This document shows, piece by piece, positions 7,451-16,554 of a stretch of DNA of 64,000 bases. Numbering within the stretch: the first letter of the stretch is position 1; the number at the start of each line of letters is the position of its first letter. This DNA is from CAYNRA01 sp046296415 (GTDB taxonomy: Bacteria > Bacteroidota > Bacteroidia > Cytophagales > Spirosomataceae): positions 216,587-280,586 of the forward strand of contig JBKBLN010000003.1 of assembly GCA_046296415.1 (NCBI GenBank). The letters run 5' to 3'. The position numbers were made by a program, and so were the translations under genes. The notes under the pieces were generated by a model. That model worked only from the letters and a program-made list of their open reading frames with translations, searched no databases and was not told where the DNA came from.

Positions 7451-10222
7451 ATGCTTAAAACGCTTACCTCCCTTATTTTAGGAGCATTTGCCTTGATCGG
7501 ATTTCAAGCCGACCAACCTGGTCCTCCCGACTGGAATCGATTCACCAAAGTAGTGATCACAGAAGGTCTTGACGAACCTATGGAAATGGATTTTCTACCT
7601 GGTGGAAAAATCATCCTGGTCGAACGAAAAGGTGCTGTAAAAGTGATCCACGAGAAAACCAAAGAGGTGATCGATGCTGGGTTCATTGAAGTCAATACCA
7701 AATATACCAACAAAAAAGGCCAAACACGCGAGGCGGAAGAGGGTTTGATGGGCGTAAGTCCTGATCCCAACTTTGCCAAAAACAATTGGATTTATTTGTA
7801 CTATGCACACCCAAAAGAATCCAAGCACGTGCTTTCCCGTTTCGTTCTTAAGAATGATCAACTCGACAATGCCTCGGAGAAAGTGATCTTGGAAGTACCC
7901 ACCCAACGAGAGGAATGTTGCCACACCGGGGGAGGTATGACCTGGGATAAAGCAGGGAACCTCTATTTGACCGTTGGGAACAATACCGTAAATCCACCTC
8001 AAGGTTCGTCTAATTTGGTGGAACTCCCCGGCCGAGAAAACGAAGACGACCAACGTGCTCCCGGAAATACCAATGACCTTCGCGGAAAAATTTTGCGGAT
8101 TCATCCTGAACCCAACGGCACCTACACCATTCCGAAGGGTAACCTTTTCGCCCCTGGCACTCCCAAAACCCGGGCTGAGATTTATACCATGGGCCATCGC
8201 AATCCTTGGCGGCCTACACTCGATACCAAAACAGGGTTTCTCTACTGGGGAGAAGTCGGCCCCGATGCCAGCAAAGATTCTACGTGGGGGCCCATGGGCT
8301 ATGACGAATTCAATCAAGCCAAAGGCCCCGGCTTTTTTGGATGGCCCTATTTTATTGCCAATAATCGACCGTACCGAAAATACAATTCCGCCGATGGAAC
8401 CTACGGTGAACCTTTCGATGTCAACAACCCGGTCAATACCTCGGTTAATAATACGGGATTGGTTAATCTACCCAAACCCATTCCGGCCATGCTCTACTAC
8501 CCGTATGGCCCCTCCAAGGAATTTCCAGAATTAGGTACCTCTGGCCGAAGTGCTACCGGTGGACCTGTATTCCGAAAAGCCAATTTTGTAGGTGCACCCC
8601 GTCCTTGGCCAGACTATTACGAAGGCAAGTGGTTGATCACCGACTTCATGCGCGGCTGGATATTTGCCATCACAATGGATGAAAAAGGTGATTATCAATC
8701 CATGGAACGCGTCTTACCGAACATGAACTTTAGTTCGGCCATCGACATGGACTTTGGCCCTTCAGGAGATATGTATGTTCTTGAATATGGATCGGCTTGG
8801 TTCAGAGGAAATGACAATTCCAAGTTGGTTAAAATTGAATACAATGCCGGAAATCGGAGACCCAATGCCGTAGCGAAGGCAAATAAGAAAGCGGGATCCC
8901 TCCCTTTACCCGTTACGTTTTCGGCCGACGGATCCTCCGATTTTGATCCCTACGACCAAAACAAATTAACCTACGTTTGGCGCATTACCGATGCCAAAAA
9001 AGCGCAAGTGGCCTTGTTAACCGGTAAAGAGGTAACCTACACATTTAAGGTAGCTGGCAATTACCAAGCTACCCTAACCGTCACCGACACCAAGGGAGCG
9101 AAAAACAGCCTATCCATTCCCATTACTGCCGGAAATTCAGCCCCCGAGGTTGAAATCGCTCTCCAATCATCAAATAAGACGTTTTACTTTGGAGATCAAC
9201 CCATTCCGTATACCGTTAAAGTAAAAGATAAAGAAGATGGCGAAACGGGCAACCGAATAAAAGCAGAGGAAGTGGCCGTTACCTTCGACTTCATTCCGAG
9301 AGGCTATGACCCCATCGAAATCGCAGCCAAACAAAAAAGTGCCGACGATATGGCGCAGTATGCCATCGGCCGGAACTTGATCGAGTCCTCGGACTGTAAA
9401 TCGTGCCACCAATACAACACCCAATCGATCGGGCCAAGCTATACCGCTATTGCCAATAAATACACGGCATCCCCCGAAAACATGAACTACCTCGTCAAGA
9501 AAATCAAAGAAGGGGGAAGTGGTGTTTGGGGAGATCATGGCATGAGTGCTCACCCCAATGTTAGCGACTTAGATGCCAAACGAATGGTTGATTACATCTA
9601 TAGCTTGGGTGGAAAATCACCCAATGTCAATCGTCTCGGCCTGAGCGGAGAGGTGAAACCGACCACCCCAAGCTACGAGACCACCCCCGGTAATTTTGTG
9701 TTACGTGCAGCCTATCTGGACAAAGGAGCTCCAAAAGCCAAATCCATTCGGTCCGAACAGATGATCTACCTGAAAAGTCCTTACCTACGCCCTCAAGACT
9801 TGCAAGGGTCCTCAGGAGTTCAATTGATTACTACACCCAATTATTCGTTTTCCTTTGTTGGAGATAAATCGTACGGATATTATCAGGGAATTGACCTGAC
9901 TGGCATCAAAGAAATCGTGGCGTTCCTTCAAATCAACTCACGCAATGGGGCAGTAGGCGCCAAGGTAGAACTGCGATTAGGGAGCCCAACTGGGAAACTG
10001 GTCGGCACCTCCGAATTTGTAGGGAAAAGAGAATTGCCGTTTGAACGACCACCCGCCGGTGCCAACATGACCGAATGGGCCAGGTCCAGAAGTAGCAAGG
10101 CCGTCATCAAACTGACCGAACCTGTTGCCGGAAAACATGACCTCTACCTGGTTTTCCGGAATGAAAAAGCGGTAAAAACCGATGTTCTCGCTCAATTCAC
10201 GGAAGTCGGTTTTTTTCAGTAA
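7451..10222 (+). CDS. Secreted PQQ-dependent sugar dehydrogenase-like protein with PKD, cytochrome c and CBM6-like domains
   Basis: A 923-residue exported protein; residues 1-20 form a signal peptide. Residues about 28-460 are a glucose/sorbosone dehydrogenase beta-propeller (motifs GLDEPMEMDFLPGG, EEGLMGVSPDPNF, GHRNPWRP). A PKD domain follows at about 475-565. CKSCH at 649-653 is a single c-type haem site inside a cytochrome c domain that ends near LDAKRMVDYIYSLGG. The final ~170 residues look like a CBM6-type carbohydrate-binding domain (VELRLGSPTGKLVG, HDLYLVFRN). This architecture is familiar in Bacteroidota and suggests periplasmic oxidation of a sugar bound on a polymer, with electrons leaving through the attached haem. 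The long frames read antisense to it are shadows. Confidence 0.92.
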   Translation: MLKTLTSLILGAFALIGFQADQPGPPDWNRFTKVVITEGLDEPMEMDFLPGGKIILVERKGAVKVIHEKTKEVIDAGFIEVNTKYTNKKGQTREAEEGLMGVSPDPNFAKNNWIYLYYAHPKESKHVLSRFVLKNDQLDNASEKVILEVPTQREECCHTGGGMTWDKAGNLYLTVGNNTVNPPQGSSNLVELPGRENEDDQRAPGNTNDLRGKILRIHPEPNGTYTIPKGNLFAPGTPKTRAEIYTMGHRNPWRPTLDTKTGFLYWGEVGPDASKDSTWGPMGYDEFNQAKGPGFFGWPYFIANNRPYRKYNSADGTYGEPFDVNNPVNTSVNNTGLVNLPKPIPAMLYYPYGPSKEFPELGTSGRSATGGPVFRKANFVGAPRPWPDYYEGKWLITDFMRGWIFAITMDEKGDYQSMERVLPNMNFSSAIDMDFGPSGDMYVLEYGSAWFRGNDNSKLVKIEYNAGNRRPNAVAKANKKAGSLPLPVTFSADGSSDFDPYDQNKLTYVWRITDAKKAQVALLTGKEVTYTFKVAGNYQATLTVTDTKGAKNSLSIPITAGNSAPEVEIALQSSNKTFYFGDQPIPYTVKVKDKEDGETGNRIKAEEVAVTFDFIPRGYDPIEIAAKQKSADDMAQYAIGRNLIESSDCKSCHQYNTQSIGPSYTAIANKYTASPENMNYLVKKIKEGGSGVWGDHGMSAHPNVSDLDAKRMVDYIYSLGGKSPNVNRLGLSGEVKPTTPSYETTPGNFVLRAAYLDKGAPKAKSIRSEQMIYLKSPYLRPQDLQGSSGVQLITTPNYSFSFVGDKSYGYYQGIDLTGIKEIVAFLQINSRNGAVGAKVELRLGSPTGKLVGTSEFVGKRELPFERPPAGANMTEWARSRSSKAVIKLTEPVAGKHDLYLVFRNEKAVKTDVLAQFTEVGFFQ

Positions 10223-10241
10223 CTCTGTGAAAATAAGCTAT

Positions 10242-10282
10242 AAATCGAGGCCATTCTGAAACGAGTGGCCTCGATTTTTTTT
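10242..10282 (+). terminator. Rho-independent terminator after the PQQ dehydrogenase
   Basis: Perfect 12-base arms AAATCGAGGCCA and TGGCCTCGATTT around a 12-base loop, running into eight T residues. It separates the dehydrogenase from the small-gene cluster downstream. Confidence 0.85.
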
Positions 10283-10350
10283 AGTCCATTCCCTCAAAAA
10301 CGATACTCACCGCTCAACACGAAATCTTTTACGTATAGAGGTATTTTTTG

Positions 10351-10358
10351 TAAGTTTG
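10351..10358 (+). promoter_or_regulatory. Predicted -7 element (TAAGTTTG) for the small-gene cluster
   Basis: TAAGTTTG matches TAnnTTTG exactly and lies 27 bases ahead of the ATG at 10386. A TTG within this element could be read as an earlier in-frame start, but a promoter at this position argues for the ATG. Confidence 0.5.
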
Positions 10359-10385
10359 GAAAACGACCAACCCCACCTCACTCCG

Positions 10386-10784
10386 ATGCAAGCCAAAACC
10401 ATTTATGTCAATCTCCCCTGCCGGGACTTAGTAAAATCAAGAGACTTTTGGACACAATTGGGTTTTTCATTTAATGAGGCATTTTCTGACGAAAAAGCGT
10501 TATGCCTTGTTTTACAGGAGGGTACGATGTATGCGATGCTCATCTCCCACGATTATTTTACGACTTTTACCAACCGGCCCGTTTTTAATGGTACCACGTC
10601 CCAAGTCTTGCTTGCCTTACAAGTTGATACCCGGCAACATGTAGACCAAATCGTTCAAAAAGCCCTGGCTTTGGGTGCTCAACGGTACCGGAATGCCACC
10701 GAACACGAATGGATGTACTACGATTGTTTTGAAGACTTAGATGGGCATCAATGGGAGATCATGCACATGGTATTGCCAAGTTAA
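10386..10784 (+). CDS. VOC (glyoxalase/bleomycin-resistance fold) family protein
   Basis: A 132-residue protein of the vicinal-oxygen-chelate superfamily. The start MQAKTIYVNLPCRDLVKS begins the first beta-alpha-beta module, and the C-terminal module ends DCFEDLDGHQWEIMHM, the standard 'D-P-x-G-H' edge of these proteins. Members include glyoxalase I, dioxygenases and antibiotic-binding proteins; nothing here fixes the substrate. Metal ligands cannot all be assigned. The ATG was preferred over an upstream TTG because the TTG overlaps the predicted promoter. It leads a run of four small genes on the same strand, the next one starting 11 bases after its stop. Confidence 0.85.
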   Translation: MQAKTIYVNLPCRDLVKSRDFWTQLGFSFNEAFSDEKALCLVLQEGTMYAMLISHDYFTTFTNRPVFNGTTSQVLLALQVDTRQHVDQIVQKALALGAQRYRNATEHEWMYYDCFEDLDGHQWEIMHMVLPS

Positions 10785-10795
10785 CTTATTTCCAC

Positions 10796-11635
10796 ATGAC
10801 TCCAGCCTTACCCAACGTACTCCCGTTACTTCATCCACTGGAGGAGAAGCTCATTACCTATCTAGCGACTTTACCCGATGAAGCTTGGCATACCCAGACA
10901 ATCGCAAAAAAGTGGCTGATCAAAGATGTGGCCGCACACCTGCTGGATGGGGCCATTCGAGGGCTATCGATGGGGCGCGATGGGTATTTTCCCCCCGGAC
11001 CTCCTCCTGAATTTTCAAGCTACGCTTCTTTGGTTACCTATTTAAACGATTTGAATGAGACCTGGACAAACGCATTCAGACGCGTAAGCCCCCAAATTTT
11101 AGTACCTTGGCTTCAGTCGACTGGAAAACAATACATGGATTTCTTGGTTCAACTTCCACCCCAAGATAAGGCCCTGTTTGGTGTGGCATGGGCTGGCGAA
11201 ACCCAGTCTAAAAATGAATTTCATGTGGCTCGAGAATACACGGAGCGGTTTCTTCATCAACTACAGATTCGGGATGCGCTGGGTGATCAGGAACTTCTGG
11301 AAACCCATTTTTACTCTGCTTTTCTTTCCATCTGTTTCATGGCATTTCCATATTCTTTCCGTGAAATAGACGCTGAAACAGGAACGCAAGTCTCTATTCT
11401 CGTTCCTTCTTCCTTTGGTGGACAATGGACGATCGAGAAAACGGAGGAGGGTTGGACTTGGGCATCGAAAAAAAACAACTCCCAATCAACCACATCGGTT
11501 TGTATTCCTCCCGAATTTGCTTGGAAACTACTTTCTAAAAGTTGGCGCTATACGGACTTACCCGCTCCGCTGGTTATCGAAGGCCAGGAAGCATTGGGTA
11601 TAAAGGCAGCACAGATTATTTCATTTATGGCGTAA
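10796..11635 (+). CDS. DinB-like / maleylpyruvate isomerase N-terminal-type protein
   Basis: A 279-residue protein whose first half carries the pattern LPDEAW...KKWLIKDVAAHLLDG, characteristic of the DinB/MDMPI four-helix fold, in which His residues bind a metal and some members act as thiol-dependent transferases. The second half (about 170-279) resembles the variable C-terminal domain of that group. The ATG at 10796 is chosen; an in-frame extension would reach back into the VOC gene. Substrate and thiol cofactor are unknown. It lies between VOC and YdeI-like genes, a context consistent with detoxification but not proving it. Confidence 0.72.
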   Translation: MTPALPNVLPLLHPLEEKLITYLATLPDEAWHTQTIAKKWLIKDVAAHLLDGAIRGLSMGRDGYFPPGPPPEFSSYASLVTYLNDLNETWTNAFRRVSPQILVPWLQSTGKQYMDFLVQLPPQDKALFGVAWAGETQSKNEFHVAREYTERFLHQLQIRDALGDQELLETHFYSAFLSICFMAFPYSFREIDAETGTQVSILVPSSFGGQWTIEKTEEGWTWASKKNNSQSTTSVCIPPEFAWKLLSKSWRYTDLPAPLVIEGQEALGIKAAQIISFMA

Positions 11636-11646
11636 ATAAACGAGGT

Positions 11647-12285
11647 ATGAACTTAAATCCACTCATTGATCTCTATCTAAAAGAGGGTTGCATGCGATGC
11701 CCTTATGGGGCAACGGACCGGTGTAAAGTCATCCCCTGGCGAGAGGAGCTTCAGACGTTGCGGCAAATAGCTTTGGAGTCTGGACTACAAGAAGAAAAAA
11801 AATGGGGCGTTCCGGTGTATACCTTGAATGGGAAAAATGTTATTTCCGTCAATGCATTGAAAGAATCAGCCAATTTGTCTTTTTTCAAAGGGGCCCTACT
11901 GCGGGATGAAAATGGCCTACTTCAACAACAGGGCTCCATTCAATCCGGACGAATCATCAAGTTCACCTCCGTAGAAGAGATCGTTCGACTTCAGAGTGTC
12001 TTAGCCAACTACATCCAAGAGGCCATTCAAATCGAGCAAAGTGGTGCCAAGGTAATGACGATTAAAAATCCGGAACCCATACCCGACGAGCTTCTTGATG
12101 CCTTTCAAGAAGATTCTATATTGGAATCCGCTTTTTATGCCTTGACTCCCGGCCGGCAACGCGCGTACATTATTACCTTCTCCCAACCCAAACAAACGGC
12201 TACCCGAAAGAACCGTATCCAAAAATACCGGGACCAAATCGTAGCAGGGATTGGCCTACATGACGATTATAAAAAGAACCAATAA
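11647..12285 (+). CDS. YdeI/OmpD-associated family protein (DUF1801-type)
   Basis: A 212-residue protein starting MNLNPLIDLYLKEGC. The first part holds a DUF1801-like domain with a conserved KKWGVPVYTLNGKNVISV segment and FFKGALL. The C-terminal helical segment, SAFYALTPGRQRAYIITF followed by KQTATRKNRIQKY, is the hallmark of the YdeI family. Two cysteines early on (CMRCPYG) are of unknown importance. The family has no settled biochemical role. The ATG lies 11 bases past the previous stop; the longer in-frame version would overlap that gene by about 90 bases. Confidence 0.8.
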   Translation: MNLNPLIDLYLKEGCMRCPYGATDRCKVIPWREELQTLRQIALESGLQEEKKWGVPVYTLNGKNVISVNALKESANLSFFKGALLRDENGLLQQQGSIQSGRIIKFTSVEEIVRLQSVLANYIQEAIQIEQSGAKVMTIKNPEPIPDELLDAFQEDSILESAFYALTPGRQRAYIITFSQPKQTATRKNRIQKYRDQIVAGIGLHDDYKKNQ

Positions 12286-12298
12286 ACTAGTATAAACG

Positions 12299-12721
12299 AT
12301 GTCACCCATTCAAATTCAAACCCATTTGTCGATCTCCCCTGAAGTCGCTTGGAAACTTTATACCGAGCCCGAACACATCACCCAATGGAACTTCGCTTCT
12401 CCAGATTGGCATTGCCCCTGGGCAAAAAACAACCTGGAAATCGGAGGAACCTATCAAGCCTTCATGCAGGCCAAGGATCAAAGCTTTGAGTTTGTTTTTG
12501 AGGCAACCTATACGGACATAGAGCCTGGTCAGCATTTTGTTTATGTTATGCCCGATCAACGTAACATCCGAGTGGATTTCCAACCTCTCGATTCGGGTAC
12601 CCAAGTGACTGTCACCTTCGATCCGGAAAATGAAAATCCCATTGACCTCCAGCGCCAAGGCTGGCAGGCTATTTTAGACCAATATTCTCAATATGCCAAC
12701 TTGCAGGGATCGATGGATTGA
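12299..12721 (+). CDS. SRPBCC (AHSA1-type START-like) family protein
   Basis: A 140-residue single-domain protein. The pattern SPEVAWKLYTEPEHITQWNF, then GGTYQAFMQAKD and DIEPGQHFVYVM, ending in QRQGWQAILDQ, is typical of the AHSA1 branch of the SRPBCC fold, a helix-grip hydrophobic pocket used for ligand binding. No enzyme activity can be inferred. It follows the YdeI-like gene by 13 bases and closes the four-gene run. Confidence 0.85.
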   Translation: MSPIQIQTHLSISPEVAWKLYTEPEHITQWNFASPDWHCPWAKNNLEIGGTYQAFMQAKDQSFEFVFEATYTDIEPGQHFVYVMPDQRNIRVDFQPLDSGTQVTVTFDPENENPIDLQRQGWQAILDQYSQYANLQGSMD

Positions 12722-13144
12722 AAAAACAGTCAAATGAATTCATGATTTCCCGATGCTGTCCGGCGTGTCCATGTCTTGCTCCCTCCAAGGAAATCCCTGG
12801 ACTCCCCTGTGAATCTTGAGGAGTAGGGAAAAAAGCCCACCAACGGAAAGAAAAATCAAGTAATCCGGAAGGCCTAAAGACTACCCGATTAGGATTATGG
12901 AATGTATTTATTGAATTAGAATTCCCCCGCCCGGTGAAGGTGTAGCACGGCCATCCCTCCACCGGGCGAAATCGCAAACGTATAGGGTATCAATGGGCCA
13001 CTCCTACGAAGTTTAAATTCAAACATACCTCGGTGGTTTCCACAAACAGGTTGCCCCAATAATTTTGTCGTCAGAAAGCCCACCGAAATGACCTTCCTTC
13101 CTTAATCATCATTTGCTTGGTGCATTCAACCCATCTCCCAACAT
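12722..13144. other. Gap of about 420 bp with a possible gene relic
   Basis: No full-length gene. On the minus strand a 50-odd codon open segment (about 12916-13092) ends MFEFKLRRSGPLIPYTF then MAVLHLHRAGEF and a stop. This weakly recalls the end of RelE/HigB or phage Gp49-like toxins, but it lacks a good start and the upstream frame is closed by stops. It may be the tail of a decayed gene. The rest shows nothing. Confidence 0.35.
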
Positions 13145-14287
13145 TCACCCTGCTCGTTGCGCTTTCTCCCACACCACACTTTGTTTTCCTTTTTGGTAGC
13201 GGAAGAATCCAGCCCAGGCTGCATAGTTCATCATGACCAGGTAATAGGGTATGGATAAGATCTTGCTTTTCTTCCCACGTTTCTCCGCCCACCAACCTAG
13301 CAAAGCCAAAAGGTAAAAAAAGGTTTGTCCGAATAATAAGAAAATGTAGATCGGATGTTGATGTTGATCTACCAACAGAACATTCAGCAAAAACAAAAAA
13401 GGAAGGGAAAAAGGGACGATTGTCCAACGTAAAATTCGGTGGGAGACATATTGAAAAGAGAATTTTCCGTACTTCCAAAGGAGAGGATGCAATCGGACCA
13501 TGGACTGAAACCCGCCCGCGCAAATCCTAATTTTTCGTTTTAACTCCTCTTGAGAATTCAGAGAAGCCGATTCCGCTGCATACGCTTGAGGCTCATAGGC
13601 GATTCGAAAACCCCGCATTACGATCTTCAAAGAGAGCACAAAATCGTCCAATAAGGTATCCGATTCCAGTTCCTCAAATAAAGCGGTTCGAATCGCATAC
13701 AATTCCCCGGCCGCCCCACAGGCCGAATAGACCTGAGCATCCCAAGTTTTGAGGGTACTTTCGTATTTCCAGTAGAGGCCTTCGCCTACTTCGGCTGTGG
13801 CTTGACTTTCCTGCCGAATGCGTTTCTCTCCCGCTACCACACCTACCGTTGGATCTGCAAAATGGGCAACTAAACGCTCGATCGCCTCCGGATTCAGCCA
13901 AGTATTGGCATCGGTAAAAACGGTGTAAGGGGATTGTATCTCTCGCATCACGCGATTGATCGCCGCCATTTTTCCACGACGTTCCGGTTGATGATAGACC
14001 TGTATTCCATCCTGCCGGGATAACCATTCCGCACTCCCGTCTGTCGATCCGTCCGTCACAAAAACTATCTTTAGATTGGGATAGGTTTGAGCACGGCAGT
14101 TTTCTATTTTTTCAGGCATGTAAGCTATTTCATTGTATGCCGCAATCAATAGCGTAACTTCTGGTTTTTCTTGCTGAATCGGAACTATCCGTTTTGGGAC
14201 CCATTTTACCCAAAGTGCAAGTAAGAGGCCATACCCAAAGTAGGCATAAAAGGCTATAAACAAAAGAACCCAAAACCAAGCTTCCAT
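13145..14287 (-). CDS. Membrane glycosyltransferase, family 2
   Basis: A 380-residue GT-A glycosyltransferase with one membrane segment at residues 4-24 and two or more at the C-terminus (about 300-360). Motifs: LLIAAYNE at the start of the nucleotide-sugar fold, VTDGSTDGS, FTDANTW in the position of the DxD loop, and DDFVLS as the likely catalytic Asp region; RKIRICAGG occupies the place of the QxxRW motif of processive synthases. It resembles chain-forming or priming enzymes such as IcaA-like GT2. The ATG at 14287 leaves a 4-base gap after the upstream stop. It is the last gene of the minus-strand operon starting at 17679. Confidence 0.88.
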   Translation of the reverse strand: MEAWFWVLLFIAFYAYFGYGLLLALWVKWVPKRIVPIQQEKPEVTLLIAAYNEIAYMPEKIENCRAQTYPNLKIVFVTDGSTDGSAEWLSRQDGIQVYHQPERRGKMAAINRVMREIQSPYTVFTDANTWLNPEAIERLVAHFADPTVGVVAGEKRIRQESQATAEVGEGLYWKYESTLKTWDAQVYSACGAAGELYAIRTALFEELESDTLLDDFVLSLKIVMRGFRIAYEPQAYAAESASLNSQEELKRKIRICAGGFQSMVRLHPLLWKYGKFSFQYVSHRILRWTIVPFSLPFLFLLNVLLVDQHQHPIYIFLLFGQTFFYLLALLGWWAEKRGKKSKILSIPYYLVMMNYAAWAGFFRYQKGKQSVVWEKAQRAG

Positions 14288-14291
14288 CTTT

Positions 14292-15407
14292 CTATAGTGA
14301 TTCGTAGTGTTGCAATGTTTTTTGGGCTGTTTGTTCCCAGGCAAAGCTTGAGGCACGCAAAATTCCTCGTTTCCTAAACTCTTCTGCCAAAGCTTGATCC
14401 TGAGTAAGCCTTACCATTCCTTGTGCCAACGCTGAAACATCCAGAGGATCAACCAATAGGGCCGCATCGCCCGCAACCTCCGGAAGGGCGGTCACGTTGG
14501 ATGATAGCACGGGAGAACCACACGCCATAGCCTCAATTAGTGGAATCCCAAAACTTTCTTGTAAAGATGGGTATATAAAGACCGAAGCCATTTCGTAAAA
14601 ATAGGGCAAATGGGCATGCTGGATATAACCCGGTGTCACGATATGATCCAACAAGCCAATGGCATCGATCTTGGACAAATAGGGTAATAATTGAGCCACC
14701 GACAATTCGGCCACGACCAACGGTAAGGGGTCTTGGACGTGTTGACGATACTGTTTGTAAGCAGCCAAAACCCGAGTCATGTTCTTTTTGGGGGCTTCAT
14801 TACCCAAGTAAAAAAGGTAAGCCAATGGGAGTCCATATTGAACCCGAATTCTCTCCAACATGGCACTATCCTCTGAACAACTAAACGAAGATCCTATGCC
14901 ATTGTAAACAGAGAATAAGCGAGTGGATAAATGAGGCCACTGAATATGCATTTTTTGCCTTTCAAATTCGGATACCGTTAATACCCGTTGGGCTTTAGGA
15001 ACAATTTTGGGGACGAGCCATTTCCGATAATAATGTCCCAGCGTTTGATACCACGATCCCCCAGTAAAGGAAGTGAGGTACATGATATCATGGACGGTCA
15101 CAAGGTAAGGCACTGGGCATCGCAGGGGGGCGGTGTTGGATGTTAAATGCAGGAGATCCAACTGGGCCTTTTGAACCGCCTTGGGGAGATAAACCTGCTC
15201 CCAGTCGACATAGGTTTTTCCTGGCACCTCCACAATTTCCCAACCGGGAGCAGAAGGTAGGCACGGATCCTCATCCGGCTTCACAAATACCACCCACTCG
15301 TGGGGTGTATTCATTCGCTGTAAAGCTTTGATGAGCTCCAAAGCGTATACATCCATGCCATGCTTTTTCTTTCGAAAAATGCGCTGGGCCTCAATACCGA
15401 TCCGCAT
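14292..15407 (-). CDS. Glycosyltransferase, GT4-like (GT-B fold)
   Basis: A 371-residue enzyme that transfers a sugar from a nucleotide donor in the cytoplasm. The N-terminal half starts MRIGIEAQRIFRKKKHGMDVY, including the acceptor-side Gly-Met loop. The C-terminal half has the GT4 signature YPSLQESFGIPLIEAMACGSPV, with the two glutamates spaced as E-x7-E, then ALPEVAGDAALLVDP. No membrane segment. It begins two bases after the upstream GT2 gene, showing tight coupling within the operon. Donor and acceptor are unknown. Confidence 0.9.
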   Translation of the reverse strand: MRIGIEAQRIFRKKKHGMDVYALELIKALQRMNTPHEWVVFVKPDEDPCLPSAPGWEIVEVPGKTYVDWEQVYLPKAVQKAQLDLLHLTSNTAPLRCPVPYLVTVHDIMYLTSFTGGSWYQTLGHYYRKWLVPKIVPKAQRVLTVSEFERQKMHIQWPHLSTRLFSVYNGIGSSFSCSEDSAMLERIRVQYGLPLAYLFYLGNEAPKKNMTRVLAAYKQYRQHVQDPLPLVVAELSVAQLLPYLSKIDAIGLLDHIVTPGYIQHAHLPYFYEMASVFIYPSLQESFGIPLIEAMACGSPVLSSNVTALPEVAGDAALLVDPLDVSALAQGMVRLTQDQALAEEFRKRGILRASSFAWEQTAQKTLQHYESL

Positions 15408-15409
15408 GT

Positions 15410-16552
15410 TTAGGGAGTGTTTTGGTGAGGAGTATGAAGGAATGTCTTTTTGGCTTGCCCGATTCGAGTCAATGCTTTGACCATGGAAAAAAATGTCTTG
15501 GGGACGAGTTTAAATTCATTCCAGCCAATAACTTGCCGAATATAGTGTGGTGTAGCGATCCAGAGTGTCAGTAAATAAAGAGCTAACAAAGCCGCACTCC
15601 AATAGGTCCATACTCCTCCCCAAATTCCGGTGATAACCAAGCATCCTAGCAAAACAATGCGAGGGGGTAGAACGAATTGGAATACTTTATCGGCATAATC
15701 TACATTTCCACGAAGTAAGGCCCCGAATGCATTCCAAAAATGGGCTTTGGCAAAACGCCATTGCGCCGCCAGCCACCGAGTACGCTGGGTTTCGAATACG
15801 GCTTCGTTTCGGACCTTTTCATCCAAAACATAGGCATCTTCCAAATAGGTAATTTTTTCACCCTGACGGAGTAAATCCAACTCCAACTGTTTATCAAACC
15901 CACTCACGGCATCTATCTGAGCCATGAAGGATTCAAAACGCGTGCGATCCATCACCAAGCCAGATCCGATTAACGCAGCAGAAAGACCTACAGCGACATG
16001 TCCTTTCCTAAATATCGTATTATTGACCTCCTCACTGAGAGCATCCAATTTGGCCATAGGAGTATCCAAGTTTTTAGCCATTCGATGTAGCTGGATGACC
16101 GAGTGACCCGATAAAAAAGCTTGTTTTGATTTTCGAATCGCCCCGGGAACCAAGTGGTTGTCGGCATCCAATAATAAGACAACATCCCATGGACTTTGTA
16201 TCTGAGGGAGAGCTTGATTGATGGCTTTGGCCTTGGTACTTTGCTCGAGCTTGATGTCCACGACCTGAACAGGAAGTTTCGATAATGCCTCCCAGGTAGC
16301 CGGTTTTAGTTGATCGGCTAAAACTACAATAGAATCCTCTGAGTCCAGATCCGGTTGCTCTAGAACATTCTGAACAGACGACACGATGACCGCATCTTCC
16401 TTGTAGGCTGGGAAAAGAATCAATACGCGCGGACGAGGGTCCGAGGTATTCAAAGGTACAGTCACTTTTCGTGAAGCAGCCCATGCAAAAAAAGCCAAGT
16501 AAATAACCGCAGCGGTTAAGTACAACAGGGGAATACCAAGTAGCCAGGCCAT
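15410..16552 (-). CDS. Membrane glycosyltransferase, family 2, with QxxRW motif
   Basis: A 380-residue GT2 enzyme with a membrane segment at residues 3-26 and further segments near 280-330. LFPAYKED opens the donor-binding fold, LLLDADNHL is the DxD-type metal site, GFDKQLELDLL carries the putative base, and QRTRW matches the QxxRW motif of processive beta-glycan synthases such as cellulose and hyaluronan synthases. That makes it a candidate chain-forming or large-repeat enzyme. The ATG at 16552 starts two bases after the stop of the REC/sugar-transferase gene; a longer in-frame start would overlap it. Confidence 0.88.
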   Translation of the reverse strand: MAWLLGIPLLYLTAAVIYLAFFAWAASRKVTVPLNTSDPRPRVLILFPAYKEDAVIVSSVQNVLEQPDLDSEDSIVVLADQLKPATWEALSKLPVQVVDIKLEQSTKAKAINQALPQIQSPWDVVLLLDADNHLVPGAIRKSKQAFLSGHSVIQLHRMAKNLDTPMAKLDALSEEVNNTIFRKGHVAVGLSAALIGSGLVMDRTRFESFMAQIDAVSGFDKQLELDLLRQGEKITYLEDAYVLDEKVRNEAVFETQRTRWLAAQWRFAKAHFWNAFGALLRGNVDYADKVFQFVLPPRIVLLGCLVITGIWGGVWTYWSAALLALYLLTLWIATPHYIRQVIGWNEFKLVPKTFFSMVKALTRIGQAKKTFLHTPHQNTP

Positions 16553-16554
16553 GA

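Noticed and set aside
7595..8317. A 240-codon open frame on the minus strand
   Set aside because: It lies wholly antisense to the PQQ dehydrogenase gene, whose protein matches a known architecture; the antisense product has no recognisable domain.
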